Origin: Herpetosiphon gulosus
Lineage (GTDB): Bacteria; Chloroflexota; Chloroflexia; Chloroflexales; Herpetosiphonaceae
Direction of reading: 5' to 3'
Assembly (NCBI RefSeq): GCF_039545135.1
Contig: NZ_BAABRU010000006.1
Span: 299,544-363,543, forward strand
DNA length: 64,000 bases
Shown piece by piece: positions 17,575 to 25,278 of this stretch. How positions within the stretch are numbered: position 1 is the first letter of the stretch; every line of letters starts with the position of its first letter. The notes under the pieces were generated by a model. The model had not been told where the DNA came from and did no database searches. It saw nothing but the letters and a program-made list of their open reading frames with translations. A program made the position numbers and the translations under genes.

Positions 17575-17798
17575 AAAAACTCCATTAAACAAGGATCTTC
17601 AAGCGATTCCAACAACATATATTCCAACAGGCTGCATCCTATCAAGTCATCGATAACTCCGTTCTCTCACGAAATATGATCGTCGTACATAGACATACAC
17701 GGTTGTAAGTGCTGAAATTGCCATTCGCGTGTAAGCCACAATACAACGAATTTTCGCCATTCTGATGAAGTTTAGCGAATGTATTATCAGAAAGAGGG

Positions 17799-18041
17799 TT
17801 GCATGAGGGGATGGATCACACTCGTTATGCCTCAGAATTGCCCAATGGGTACGTTCATCCAAGATACAAGGTTGCAACCAGCCAGCCAAACGGCATGCCG
17901 ACCTGGGATGGCAATATGCGAGCCTATAAAGTGGGCGATCGGGTCAACTATAACGGGCGAATTTATCGCTGTTTACAAGCCCATACTTCGTTAGCGACTT
18001 GGACTCCTGAGGCAGTCCCCGCCTTGTGGCAGGCTGAATAA
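17799..18041 (+). CDS. Orphan CBM5/12 module fragment (probable duplicated remnant)
   Basis: An 80-residue frame whose last 46 residues equal the C-terminus of the GH8 cellulase (WDGNMRAYKVGDRVNYNGR to ALWQAE). The first 34 residues (MHEGMDHTRYASELPNGYVH onward) look like nothing known, and no signal peptide is present. The start may belong to a gene whose catalytic part was lost. As it stands it would make a cytoplasmic binding module, which makes little sense, so a pseudogene or duplication scar is the likeliest reading. Confidence 0.5.
   Translation: MHEGMDHTRYASELPNGYVHPRYKVATSQPNGMPTWDGNMRAYKVGDRVNYNGRIYRCLQAHTSLATWTPEAVPALWQAE
17904..18039 (+). repeat. 136-bp exact direct duplication, copy 2
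   Basis: Identical to 16119-16254 and in the same orientation. The two copies flank about 1.65 kb containing the beta-helix gene. Directly after copy 2 begins a palindromic intergenic element. Confidence 0.95.
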
Positions 18042-18043
18042 TG

Positions 18044-18150
18044 TTCCCTCACCTCAACCCCTCTCCCACTGCGGCGGGCGCGGGGCTTTTGGTGTGGAGG
18101 TTCCCTCTCGCCTCACGTGCAGGCGAGAGGGGCTAGGGGCTGAGGGCATG
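18044..18150. repeat. Palindromic intergenic element, CCCACTGCGGCGGGCG family, copy 2
   Basis: The left arm TTCCCTCACCTCAACCCCTC pairs with the right arm GAGGGGCTAGGGGCTGAGGG. The internal word CCCACTGCGGCGGGCGCGGG is the same as in copy 1 at 11661-11778. No coding capacity. Confidence 0.65.
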
Positions 18151-18177
18151 CCAATCATTCATAAGATCAGCAGAAAG

Positions 18178-19185
18178 TTACTCGCTTAGAATCGTTTCAA
18201 TCGTAGCAAGTTCTTCATCGCTAAACGCCAAATTATTAAGCGCCGTAGTTGCATCGTCGATCTGCGAAATGCGGCTAGCCCCGATTAGCACTGAGGTCAT
18301 GGTTGGGTGGCGCAGCACCCACGCCAAGGCCATTTGGGCTAAAGTTTGGTCACGAGCTTGAGCCAAATCATTTAATTGAGCAACCTTCGCCAAGGCACTA
18401 TCAGTAATATGGGCGGGCTTGAGAAAGCCATGCGATTTGGCTGCGCGTGAATCGCCTGGAATGCCTTGCAAATAGCGATCAGTTAACAGGCCTTGGGCTA
18501 GTGGCGAAAAGGCAATACAGCCAATGCCTTGCTCGGCCAAGGTTGCCAATAAGCCGCCTTCAACCCAGCGATTAAACATATTGTAGGATGGTTGGTGGAT
18601 CAAACAGGGTGTGCCAAGTTGGCGCAGAATCGCACTCGCAGCAGCGGTTTGTTCAGCAGAATAATTTGAAAGCCCCACATACAGCGCTTTACCACTACGC
18701 ACAATCTGATCAAGCGCTTGCATAGTTTCTTCGAGCGGCGTTTCAGGGTCGGGGCGATGATGATAGAAAATATCAACATACTCCAAGCCCATGCGTTTTA
18801 AGCTTTGATCGAGGCTCGAAACCAAATACTTGCGCGAACCCCAATCGCCATACGGGCCAGCCCACATATAGTAGCCAGCCTTGGTCGAAATCACCAATTC
18901 ATCACGGTAGGGCTTGAGATCACGCTGGAGCATACGGGCAAAATTTTCTTCGGCTGAGCCTGGCGGTGGGCCATAGTTATTGGCGAGATCAAAGTGGGTA
19001 ATGCCATGATCAAAGGCGTGCAGCACCATCGACCGTGCATTTTCATAGACATCAACGCCACCAAAATTGTGCCATAGCCCCAATGAAACCGCTGATAATT
19101 TTAGGCCACTTTTGCCACTGCGATTGTAGCGCATGCTGGTATAGCGGCTATCCTTGGCTTGATAACTCATATACATCAACCCCAT
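18178..19185 (-). CDS. Aldo-keto reductase, YghZ/L-glyceraldehyde-3-phosphate reductase type
   Basis: A 335-residue NADPH-dependent oxidoreductase. The AKR catalytic Asp/Tyr segment reads GITHFDLANNYGPPPGSAEE. The lysine region is ELVISTKAGYYMWAGPYGDW, and the His region is YVDIFYHHRPDPETPLEETM. The nucleotide-binding tail is LIGASRISQIDDATTAL. GPPPGSAEENF and MWAGPYGDWGSRKYL are typical of the YghZ/Gpr14 subfamily, which reduces L-glyceraldehyde-3-phosphate and methylglyoxal. The start is uncertain: ATG 19185, 19176 or 19170 (MSYQAKD) are all possible and none has a strong ribosome site. Confidence 0.9.
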   Translation of the reverse strand: MGLMYMSYQAKDSRYTSMRYNRSGKSGLKLSAVSLGLWHNFGGVDVYENARSMVLHAFDHGITHFDLANNYGPPPGSAEENFARMLQRDLKPYRDELVISTKAGYYMWAGPYGDWGSRKYLVSSLDQSLKRMGLEYVDIFYHHRPDPETPLEETMQALDQIVRSGKALYVGLSNYSAEQTAAASAILRQLGTPCLIHQPSYNMFNRWVEGGLLATLAEQGIGCIAFSPLAQGLLTDRYLQGIPGDSRAAKSHGFLKPAHITDSALAKVAQLNDLAQARDQTLAQMALAWVLRHPTMTSVLIGASRISQIDDATTALNNLAFSDEELATIETILSE

Positions 19186-19348
19186 TAGCCAGCTGGTGCA
19201 AGCATCAACAGGCAGGATAATCGTTTCGATTATAGCACGCTGGTTTTAGAAAATTTGATTGAACCATCAGCTAAGCATCATTCATCAAAGCCTAAATTCG
19301 GCGACGATTAGGCTATCAATTTTCCACTATTTAATTGGAGAGAATGTT

Positions 19349-19903
19349 ATGCGCCAGCGTCGATGGGTAATCAGTCTGTTCACAATTGTGCTTGTCGGAT
19401 GCAGTAATGTTCAGGCTAGCAACATTACCCCAAGTGTTATTCCGTTACCAACTGCTACGCCTGAACCAAGCGTTAAACCCTTGCCAAGCGTAACACCAGA
19501 GCCATCGGTCAAGCCTTTGCCATTGGAGACTACATTGCCGATTGTGCCAACAGCAGTCCCCTTGGCAACCGCAACCCAAATTGAGCCGCCAACCGTAGTG
19601 CTACCAACCCTTGAGTTAGCAACTGCCACAACAGCAATGCCATCGGCAGATCAGCTACCGCTCGAAGCATGCCAACAAGCAGTACAAACCGAGGCGACTC
19701 AATACAACATATCAAAATTTTCGCCTGATTTAATGCGGGTAACGCCAATTAATCCAAATACATGGGAGCTTGTCTCGACTGCGACGGTAAGCTTCGATAA
19801 CCCCAACTCAGCTACCTTCGAATTGCTGTGGTTGTGCGAAGTAATGCTAGATGCCAATCAGCAATGGTCGATTAATAAGGTGTATTACACCAGTCAATGG
19901 TAG
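19349..19903 (+). CDS. Lipoprotein with Pro/Thr repeat tether
   Basis: A 184-residue protein with signal MRQRRWVISLFTIVLVGCSN (lipobox LVGC). A low-complexity tether follows, built on PSVKPLP/PEPSVTP-like units (about 30-95). A C-terminal domain of about 85 residues has two cysteines (EACQQAVQTEATQYN and LLWLCEVMLDANQQW) that may form a disulfide. ATG 19349 follows GGAG; the upstream in-frame start has none. No recognised function. The TetR gene follows 56 bp downstream with its own promoter. Confidence 0.6.
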   Translation: MRQRRWVISLFTIVLVGCSNVQASNITPSVIPLPTATPEPSVKPLPSVTPEPSVKPLPLETTLPIVPTAVPLATATQIEPPTVVLPTLELATATTAMPSADQLPLEACQQAVQTEATQYNISKFSPDLMRVTPINPNTWELVSTATVSFDNPNSATFELLWLCEVMLDANQQWSINKVYYTSQW

Positions 19904-19907
19904 TTGT

Positions 19908-19956
19908 TTGACAAATTCAAGACCTTTCTCTATACTTATCGGTATAGAGAAAGGTC
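19908..19956 (+). promoter_or_regulatory. Consensus promoter overlapped by a 36-bp TetR operator palindrome
   Basis: TTGACA (19908-19913), a 17-bp spacer and TATACT (19931-19936) form a near-perfect sigma-70 promoter. The -10 box lies inside an inverted repeat with perfect 15-bp arms: GACCTTTCTCTATAC at 19921-19935 and its complement at 19942-19956. The palindrome ends 3 bp before the tetR ATG. A repressor bound here would block polymerase directly, so autoregulation is strongly implied. Confidence 0.85.
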
Positions 19957-19959
19957 GTC

Positions 19960-20526
19960 ATGGCTAATCGGGCTACGCTGTTAGAACAGGCCTTACAATT
20001 ATTTGCTCAACGCGGCTACGACGCGATTGGCGTGCAAGAAATTGTTGAGCAAGCTGGCGTTACCAAGCCCACACTTTATCACTACTTTGGCAGCAAACGT
20101 GGCCTACTAGAGGCATTAATCAACGAGCGGCTTCAACCATTAATCGATCAACTTGCCAATGCCACAATCCATGCCAACGATGTTCCAGCTAGTTTAGCGG
20201 CAATTTTTCAGCTCTATTTTGATTTTGCTCAAGCAGAGCCATTGCTTTATCGCATGCAATTAGCAATGTGGTTCAGCCTGCCCGATAACGAGGCTTTTCA
20301 AATTGTGGCGGTCGCTGCTGCCCAACAACAAGCCTTGATCGAAAGCTTTTTTGTCCGAGCCAGCAGCTTTCATGGCAATATGCGCGGTCGTCAACGGGTC
20401 TATGCTGCTACTTTACTAGGCACAATCAACACCTACATTGGGTTAACCTTGAGTGGCTCAATTCAGGCAACGCCGCAAATCATTCACCAAGCGGTTCAGC
20501 AATTTTCATATGGTATTTATTCCTAA
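19960..20526 (+). CDS. TetR/AcrR family transcriptional repressor
   Basis: A 188-residue protein with the TetR N-terminal helix-turn-helix at about 8-50 (LLEQALQLFAQRGYDAIGVQ, then EIVEQAGVTKPTLYHYFGSK). A helical ligand/dimer domain follows. AAAGG serves as ribosome site within a very short leader. Operator-like palindromes sharing TATACC/GGTATA halves lie before this gene and before the GH13 gene downstream (20546-20561), so it probably controls both. The effector is unknown, perhaps a sugar or sugar derivative given the amylase neighbour. Confidence 0.92.
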   Translation: MANRATLLEQALQLFAQRGYDAIGVQEIVEQAGVTKPTLYHYFGSKRGLLEALINERLQPLIDQLANATIHANDVPASLAAIFQLYFDFAQAEPLLYRMQLAMWFSLPDNEAFQIVAVAAAQQQALIESFFVRASSFHGNMRGRQRVYAATLLGTINTYIGLTLSGSIQATPQIIHQAVQQFSYGIYS

Positions 20527-20545
20527 ATTTTTTTAGTCATCACAT

Positions 20546-20561
20546 TATACCGATCGGTATA
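20546..20561 (+). promoter_or_regulatory. Second TetR operator, before the amylase gene
   Basis: TATACCGATCGGTATA is a perfect 16-bp palindrome. It matches the centre of the tetR operator (TATACTTATCGGTATA) at 14 of 16 positions. It ends directly before the AAAGGAG ribosome site of the GH13 gene, where binding would block transcription or elongation. Confidence 0.75.
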
Positions 20562-20572
20562 AAGGAGAATCT

Positions 20573-21928
20573 ATGCATCCATGGGCTAACGACGCACAAT
20601 GCTATCAGATCTATCCCTTGGGGCTTTGCGGCGCACCAACGGGCAACGATCAGGCTAGCAAACCGATTGCGCGGCTCAATCAATTGCACGCTTGGATTGA
20701 GCACTTACAAGATTTAGGCATCAACCTGCTCTACCTTGGGCCAGTGTTTGAATCGAGCGCCCATGGCTACGACACAATTGATTATTTCACGGTTGATCGG
20801 CGGCTGGGCAACAACCGCGATTTACAACAGTTGATCGCGGTGTTGCATGCGGCAGGCATTCGCGTGCTGCTTGATGGGGTGTTTAACCACGTTGGCCGTG
20901 ATTTTTGGGCCTTCCGCGATCTACAAATCCATGGTCAGGCTTCGGCCTATGTCGATTGGTTCGCAGGCTTGGATTTCAATCAGCGCAGCCCATATGGCGA
21001 TCAGTTTAGCTATCAAGGTTGGCATGGTCACTACGATTTAGTCAAGTTGAACTTATTCAATCCAGCGGTGCGCGAACATCTTTTTCAAGCGGTCAGCCAA
21101 TGGATTGAGCAATTTGGCATCGATGGCTTACGCCTCGACGCTGCAGATCAGATCGATCATGGATTTTTGGCGGAACTGGCAAGCCATTGCAAAAGACTAC
21201 GCAACGATTTTCTGTTGCTTGGCGAAGTGGTGCATGGCGATTATCGCCAGTGGGCCAACCCAACGATGCTCGATAGCGTGACCAACTATGAAGCCTACAA
21301 AGGCCTGTATTCTAGCCTAAACGATCGGAATTATTTTGAAATTGCTTACAGTCTGAATCGGCAATTTGGCGCTGGTGGTATCTATCGGGCAACACCATTG
21401 TATAACTTTGTTGATAATCATGATGTCGATCGAATTGCCAGCAGCTTGCATAATCCAGCCCATCTCTACCCTTTACATCTATTGCTTTACACCATGCCTG
21501 GCATGCCCTCGCTTTATTATGGCAGCGAATGGGGCTTGCTTGGCCAGAAAACCGCCACCAGCGACCAAGCCTTGCGGCCAGCCTTGCCTCAACCCAACCA
21601 AATTCAGGCCCAACAACCTGATTTATTGCCAGCGATTCGCCAATTGAGCCAGCTGCGCCACGAATATGCCGCCTTACGCGATGGCGAATATGCGCAACTG
21701 TATGTGCAGGCCGAACAGCTTGTGTTTGTGCGCTGGACTAAACAGCAAACAGTTGTAGTAGCGTTGAATGCAGCCTCAAGTACCCAAACCATTCAATGTG
21801 TTGTACCATTTGGCGAAGGCTCATTGCTCGAAGATCGCTTGAATGGCGGACAAATCAAGGTGCAGCATGGCCAATTGCAGTTGAATATTCCAGCTACTTG
21901 GGGGCAAATCTGGCAATTGACCAATTGA
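20573..21928 (+). CDS. GH13 alpha-amylase family glycosidase
   Basis: A 451-residue protein without a signal peptide, so cytoplasmic. The four GH13 conserved regions are present: LLDGVFNHVGRDF (I), DGLRLDAADQ with the nucleophile Asp (II), LLGEVVHGDY with the acid/base Glu (III) and FVDNHDVDRI with the stabilising Asp (IV). The short C-terminal beta domain ends ATWGQIWQLTN. It probably hydrolyses or rearranges maltodextrins inside the cell; the exact subfamily cannot be fixed by eye. It has AAAGGAG as ribosome site and a TetR operator directly upstream. Confidence 0.92.
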   Translation: MHPWANDAQCYQIYPLGLCGAPTGNDQASKPIARLNQLHAWIEHLQDLGINLLYLGPVFESSAHGYDTIDYFTVDRRLGNNRDLQQLIAVLHAAGIRVLLDGVFNHVGRDFWAFRDLQIHGQASAYVDWFAGLDFNQRSPYGDQFSYQGWHGHYDLVKLNLFNPAVREHLFQAVSQWIEQFGIDGLRLDAADQIDHGFLAELASHCKRLRNDFLLLGEVVHGDYRQWANPTMLDSVTNYEAYKGLYSSLNDRNYFEIAYSLNRQFGAGGIYRATPLYNFVDNHDVDRIASSLHNPAHLYPLHLLLYTMPGMPSLYYGSEWGLLGQKTATSDQALRPALPQPNQIQAQQPDLLPAIRQLSQLRHEYAALRDGEYAQLYVQAEQLVFVRWTKQQTVVVALNAASSTQTIQCVVPFGEGSLLEDRLNGGQIKVQHGQLQLNIPATWGQIWQLTN

Positions 21929-21935
21929 ATTTGAT

Positions 21936-22080
21936 CCATGAAGAGCACGAAGGAACACGAAGATGTTTTAGCCACGAATTGCACAAATTCCACGAATGAT
22001 GCTTCTGCTCCTCGTAGTTTATATCATCACCTCAATACTTGGTCTCAATGTTCTATCTTCATGCTCTTCGTGGTTAAAAC
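21936..22080. repeat. Dispersed intergenic repeat (GAAGAGCACGAAGG family)
   Basis: Left arm ATGAAGAGCACGAAGGAACA and right arm near 22055-22078, CTTCATGCTCTTCGTGGTTA, are inverted relative to one another. Between them is TTTTAGCCACGAATTGCACA. Related copies lie at 25110-25180 and 28187-28320, with a trace near 13781-13830. Non-coding. Confidence 0.5.
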
Positions 22081-22160
22081 GGCATTCCTCACTCCTATGG
22101 CCTTTTTGAATTGGCGTGTTTCAGTTAAAATGAAAGCCAGTTTACACAAAGGACTGAGTA

Positions 22161-22964
22161 ATGACCAAGATAAAAAAACAACGTTTGGATGTATTATTAG
22201 TTGAATTACAGCTTGCGCCGACTCGTGCCAAGGCCCAAGCATTAATTATGGCTGGCGAGGTGATCGTCAATAGCCAAGCCGAAACCAAAGCTGGCACAAT
22301 GATTGATCCTGCTGCTCAAATCACGCTAAAATCGAGCTTACCCTATGTTGGACGGGGTGGTCTCAAACTTGCCCATGCCCTTGATAGCTTTAATATCGAT
22401 CCTCAAGGCTGCGTTGCGCTTGATGTTGGCGCTTGCACTGGTGGGTTTAGCGATGTGCTGTTGCAACGTGATGCCGCCCATGTCTATGCAATTGATGTTG
22501 GTTATGGCCAGCTTGATTGGAAAATTCGCCAAGATCCACGAGTGACCGTGCTCGAACGCACCAATATTCGCTATTTAGAGCACTTGCCGCATGCCGAGGA
22601 ACAACCAGCGCCACTAGCCACCTCTGGGGTTGTTGATGTCTCGTTTATCTCGCTGGGCTTGGTGCTACCAGCCATGTTACGGTTGCTGACTGCCGATGCC
22701 TGGATTGTCTGCTTGATCAAGCCCCAATTTGAGGCTGGCTCAGAGCATGTTGGCAAAGGTGGAATCGTGCGCGACTCGGCGGTGCATCGCCGCGTGATCG
22801 AGCGGGTTGTGCAGCAGGCCAACGATTTGGGCTTAGGTTTGGCTGGATTGACCCGCTCACCAATTACCGGAGCCGAAGGTAATATTGAATTTTTGGGCTA
22901 TTTTCAACGTAACGCGGTTGCAACAATTGATCTGCCGCAAGCGTTAATTGGCCTAGGCTTATGA
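22161..22964 (+). CDS. tlyA: TlyA family rRNA 2'-O-methyltransferase
   Basis: A 267-residue protein. An S4 RNA-binding domain is at 7-60 (QRLDVLLVELQLAPTRAKAQ, LIMAGEVIVNSQ). An FtsJ-like methyltransferase domain follows, with SAM loop ALDVGACTGGFSDVLLQRDA and catalytic-region VGYGQLDWKIRQDPRVTVLE. TlyA enzymes methylate ribose in 16S and 23S rRNA; some homologues are annotated haemolysins. It overlaps the following pcm gene by 4 bp (ATGA), so the two are coupled. Confidence 0.92.
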   Translation: MTKIKKQRLDVLLVELQLAPTRAKAQALIMAGEVIVNSQAETKAGTMIDPAAQITLKSSLPYVGRGGLKLAHALDSFNIDPQGCVALDVGACTGGFSDVLLQRDAAHVYAIDVGYGQLDWKIRQDPRVTVLERTNIRYLEHLPHAEEQPAPLATSGVVDVSFISLGLVLPAMLRLLTADAWIVCLIKPQFEAGSEHVGKGGIVRDSAVHRRVIERVVQQANDLGLGLAGLTRSPITGAEGNIEFLGYFQRNAVATIDLPQALIGLGL

Positions 22965-23635
22965 GTAACGATTGGCAACTACAACGTCAACGCATGGTTG
23001 ACGAACAACTCATGCCACGAGGCATTCATGATCAGCGAGTTTTGGCGGCGATGGCCAATGTACCACGTCATTTATTTGTGCCTGAAAACTTGCAAGCCCA
23101 AGCCTATAGCGATCAAGCGCTGCCATTGATGTTGGGCCAGACCATCTCGCAGCCCTATATTGTGGCGTTGATGGCCCAGGAATTGTTGCTGAATCCTCAT
23201 GAACAACTACTTGAAATTGGCGCTGGTTCAGGCTATGCTGCCGCAGTATTCGCTGAATTGGTGCACAAGGTCGTGACGATCGAGCGCCATCAAGCCTTAG
23301 CCGAACAAACTCAGGCTCGGCTCAACAAGCTTGGTTATGTCAATGTTGAGGTAATTTGGGGTGACGGCTCATTGGGCTATCCGACAGCAGCACCCTATCA
23401 TGCCATCAGCATTCCGGCGGCCACGCCCCAACTAGCTCAAACGCTGCTCGGCCAGTTGCACGCTGGCGGGCGCTTGGTTGCCCCAGTTGGCGACGCGCAG
23501 GACCAACAATTGATTCGATTACAACGGCAAGGCCAAAATTGGCAAAAAACCACGATTAGCAATGTTCGCTTTGTGCCGCTGATTGGCGCTGGTGGCTGGG
23601 AGCACGCACCAGAAACCACGGCGGAAGGAGAGTAG
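22961..23635 (+). CDS. pcm: Protein-L-isoaspartate O-methyltransferase
   Basis: A 224-residue enzyme that methylates L-isoaspartyl residues to start repair of damaged proteins. Family signatures in order: QRMVDEQLMPRGIHDQRVLA, MLGQTISQPYIVALMAQEL, the SAM loop LLEIGAGSGYAAAVFAEL and VIWGDGSLGYPTAAPYHAIS. The last is normally GDG..G....APYD and here has APYHA. The length is normal. It is translationally coupled to tlyA and is followed 5 bp later by the M50 protease gene. Confidence 0.93.
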   Translation: MSNDWQLQRQRMVDEQLMPRGIHDQRVLAAMANVPRHLFVPENLQAQAYSDQALPLMLGQTISQPYIVALMAQELLLNPHEQLLEIGAGSGYAAAVFAELVHKVVTIERHQALAEQTQARLNKLGYVNVEVIWGDGSLGYPTAAPYHAISIPAATPQLAQTLLGQLHAGGRLVAPVGDAQDQQLIRLQRQGQNWQKTTISNVRFVPLIGAGGWEHAPETTAEGE

Positions 23636-23640
23636 GCTCA

Positions 23641-24285
23641 ATGTTTAATCCACAGGCTGGCTATCCATTTCGCTCAGATAACAAACCTCGCAATGAACTA
23701 TTCGAATTTGCCAAGGCTTGGCTGGGCACAACCTTAGCTTTTGCCTTGGTCTATCGACACACTATGCCGTTGATTGATGCCATGATTATTATGGGGATTG
23801 CCGCAGGGTTCGGTATTGTCATCCACGAATTGGCCCATCGAGTGGTAGCACGGCGTTTTGGCAGCCAAGCACACTTTTTTGCCAACGATGCCATGTTGGT
23901 GATTTCGGTGTTGCTAGCATTAACTGGATTTATTTTTGCTGCACCTGGGGCGGTGCATCATCGTGGCTATCTGACCAAGAAACAGCTTGGGTTGGTGGCA
24001 GCGGCTGGCCCAGCCAGCAATATGGTTATTGCGATCATTTCGTTGCTGCTCATTCCAATCGCCAACACCCTCAACATTCAGTTTCTATTTAAGATTGCTG
24101 TCTATAGCTATGTGGTCAATTCGCTACTGGGGATTTTTAATATGATCCCCTATGGCCCGTTGGATGGAGCTAAAATTATGGACTGGGACATGCGGGCATT
24201 TATTGCCATGGCCTCAGTTGGTGGGCTATTGTTTGTTGTACAATACCTGCCGATTGCCAAAAACTTATTTGTCTTTGGCTTCTAA
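23641..24285 (+). CDS. Site-2-protease-like M50 metalloprotease
   Basis: A 214-residue membrane protein with about five helices. The zinc motif HELAH is at 62-66 within a helix (GIVIHELAHRVVARRFG). The second metal/active-site motif NMIPYGPLDGAKI is near residues 173-185. Both identify the peptidase M50B group that cuts substrates inside the membrane. There is no PDZ domain. It sits in a tight run with tlyA, pcm and tpiA; the substrate is unknown. Confidence 0.88.
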   Translation: MFNPQAGYPFRSDNKPRNELFEFAKAWLGTTLAFALVYRHTMPLIDAMIIMGIAAGFGIVIHELAHRVVARRFGSQAHFFANDAMLVISVLLALTGFIFAAPGAVHHRGYLTKKQLGLVAAAGPASNMVIAIISLLLIPIANTLNIQFLFKIAVYSYVVNSLLGIFNMIPYGPLDGAKIMDWDMRAFIAMASVGGLLFVVQYLPIAKNLFVFGF

Positions 24286-24303
24286 AGCTTTTTTGGAGGA
24301 TAT

Positions 24304-25056
24304 ATGCGCCGACCATTGTTGGCTGGTAATTGGAAGATGCACTACGGGGTCAGTGAGGGCGTGGCCTTAGTTGAAGCACTCAGCGCCGATTTGACCGATC
24401 TCAGCGATCGTGATGTGTTAGTTTGCCCCCCATTCACGTTATTGGGCAGTTTAGCACCATTACTCGATGGCACTGCCATGGCTTTGGGTGCGCAAAATAT
24501 GCACTACGAAGCCAAGGGAGCCTACACTGGCGAAATTGCGCCCCAAATGCTCAAGGAATTGGGCTGTAGCTATGTGATTTTAGGCCATAGCGAACGCCGT
24601 CAATATTTCGGCGAAACCGATGAGTTGATCAATCGCAAAGCCCATGCCGCCTTAGCCATCGGCCTCAAGCCGATCGTGTGTGTGGGCGAAGTCAAAGCTG
24701 AACGCGATAGTGGTCAGGCCGAAAGCGTCGTTGTTGGTCAATTACGCGGTAGTTTAGCTGGATTAAGCGCCGAGCAATTGCGCGGTGTCGTCATTGCCTA
24801 CGAACCAGTTTGGGCGATTGGCACTGGCGATACGGCCACTCCAGCCGATGCCCAAGCCATGCATGCTCGAATTCGCGCCGAATTGGCCGCCTTGAGCGAT
24901 CAAGCAACCGCCGACGCAGTGATTATTCAGTATGGTGGCTCGGTCAAGCCCGATAACGTCGATGAGTTGATGGCTCAGCCGGATATCGACGGAGCCTTGG
25001 TTGGTGGAGCTTCGCTCAAAGCCGCTGATTTCATTCGGATTGTGCGGTTTAAGTAG
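24304..25056 (+). CDS. tpiA: Triosephosphate isomerase
   Basis: A 250-residue glycolytic enzyme interconverting dihydroxyacetone phosphate and glyceraldehyde-3-phosphate. Catalytic residues are visible: Lys in AGNWKMH (residue 12), His in VILGHSERRQYF, and Glu in VIAYEPVWAIGTGDTATP. The phosphate loops are IQYGGSVKPDN and GALVGGASLKAADF. GGAGG precedes the ATG, 18 bp after the protease gene. Length and motifs are fully canonical. Confidence 0.97.
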   Translation: MRRPLLAGNWKMHYGVSEGVALVEALSADLTDLSDRDVLVCPPFTLLGSLAPLLDGTAMALGAQNMHYEAKGAYTGEIAPQMLKELGCSYVILGHSERRQYFGETDELINRKAHAALAIGLKPIVCVGEVKAERDSGQAESVVVGQLRGSLAGLSAEQLRGVVIAYEPVWAIGTGDTATPADAQAMHARIRAELAALSDQATADAVIIQYGGSVKPDNVDELMAQPDIDGALVGGASLKAADFIRIVRFK

Positions 25057-25058
25057 CA

Positions 25059-25180
25059 GGGGTCAGGGGCTAGGGATCAGGGGTTAGTTCCTGATCCCTT
25101 TTTTGTTTAACTACAAAGAGCACGAAGGACACGAAGGCTTCATTTTAGCCACGAATTGCACGAATTGCACGAACACTGTT
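25059..25180. repeat. Composite intergenic repeat (GGGGCTAGG family followed by ACGAAGGACACGAAG family)
   Basis: GGGGTCAGGGGCTAGGGATC and its inverted CCTGATCCCTTTT form a hairpin at about 25061-25103 that may also terminate the tpiA transcript. It is followed by AAGAGCACGAAGGACACGAA and TTTTAGCCACGAATTGCACG. Both belong to the two dispersed families found elsewhere in the window. No gene. Confidence 0.5.
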
Positions 25181-25278
25181 GCGCTAACCTAGAGCCTTCA
25201 GCCAATAGTCATCGTCCTCTCTGCGCCGCTGTGTTAAATGTTCCCGATCCCCAGTCCCCAACAACTAACTACAACACG

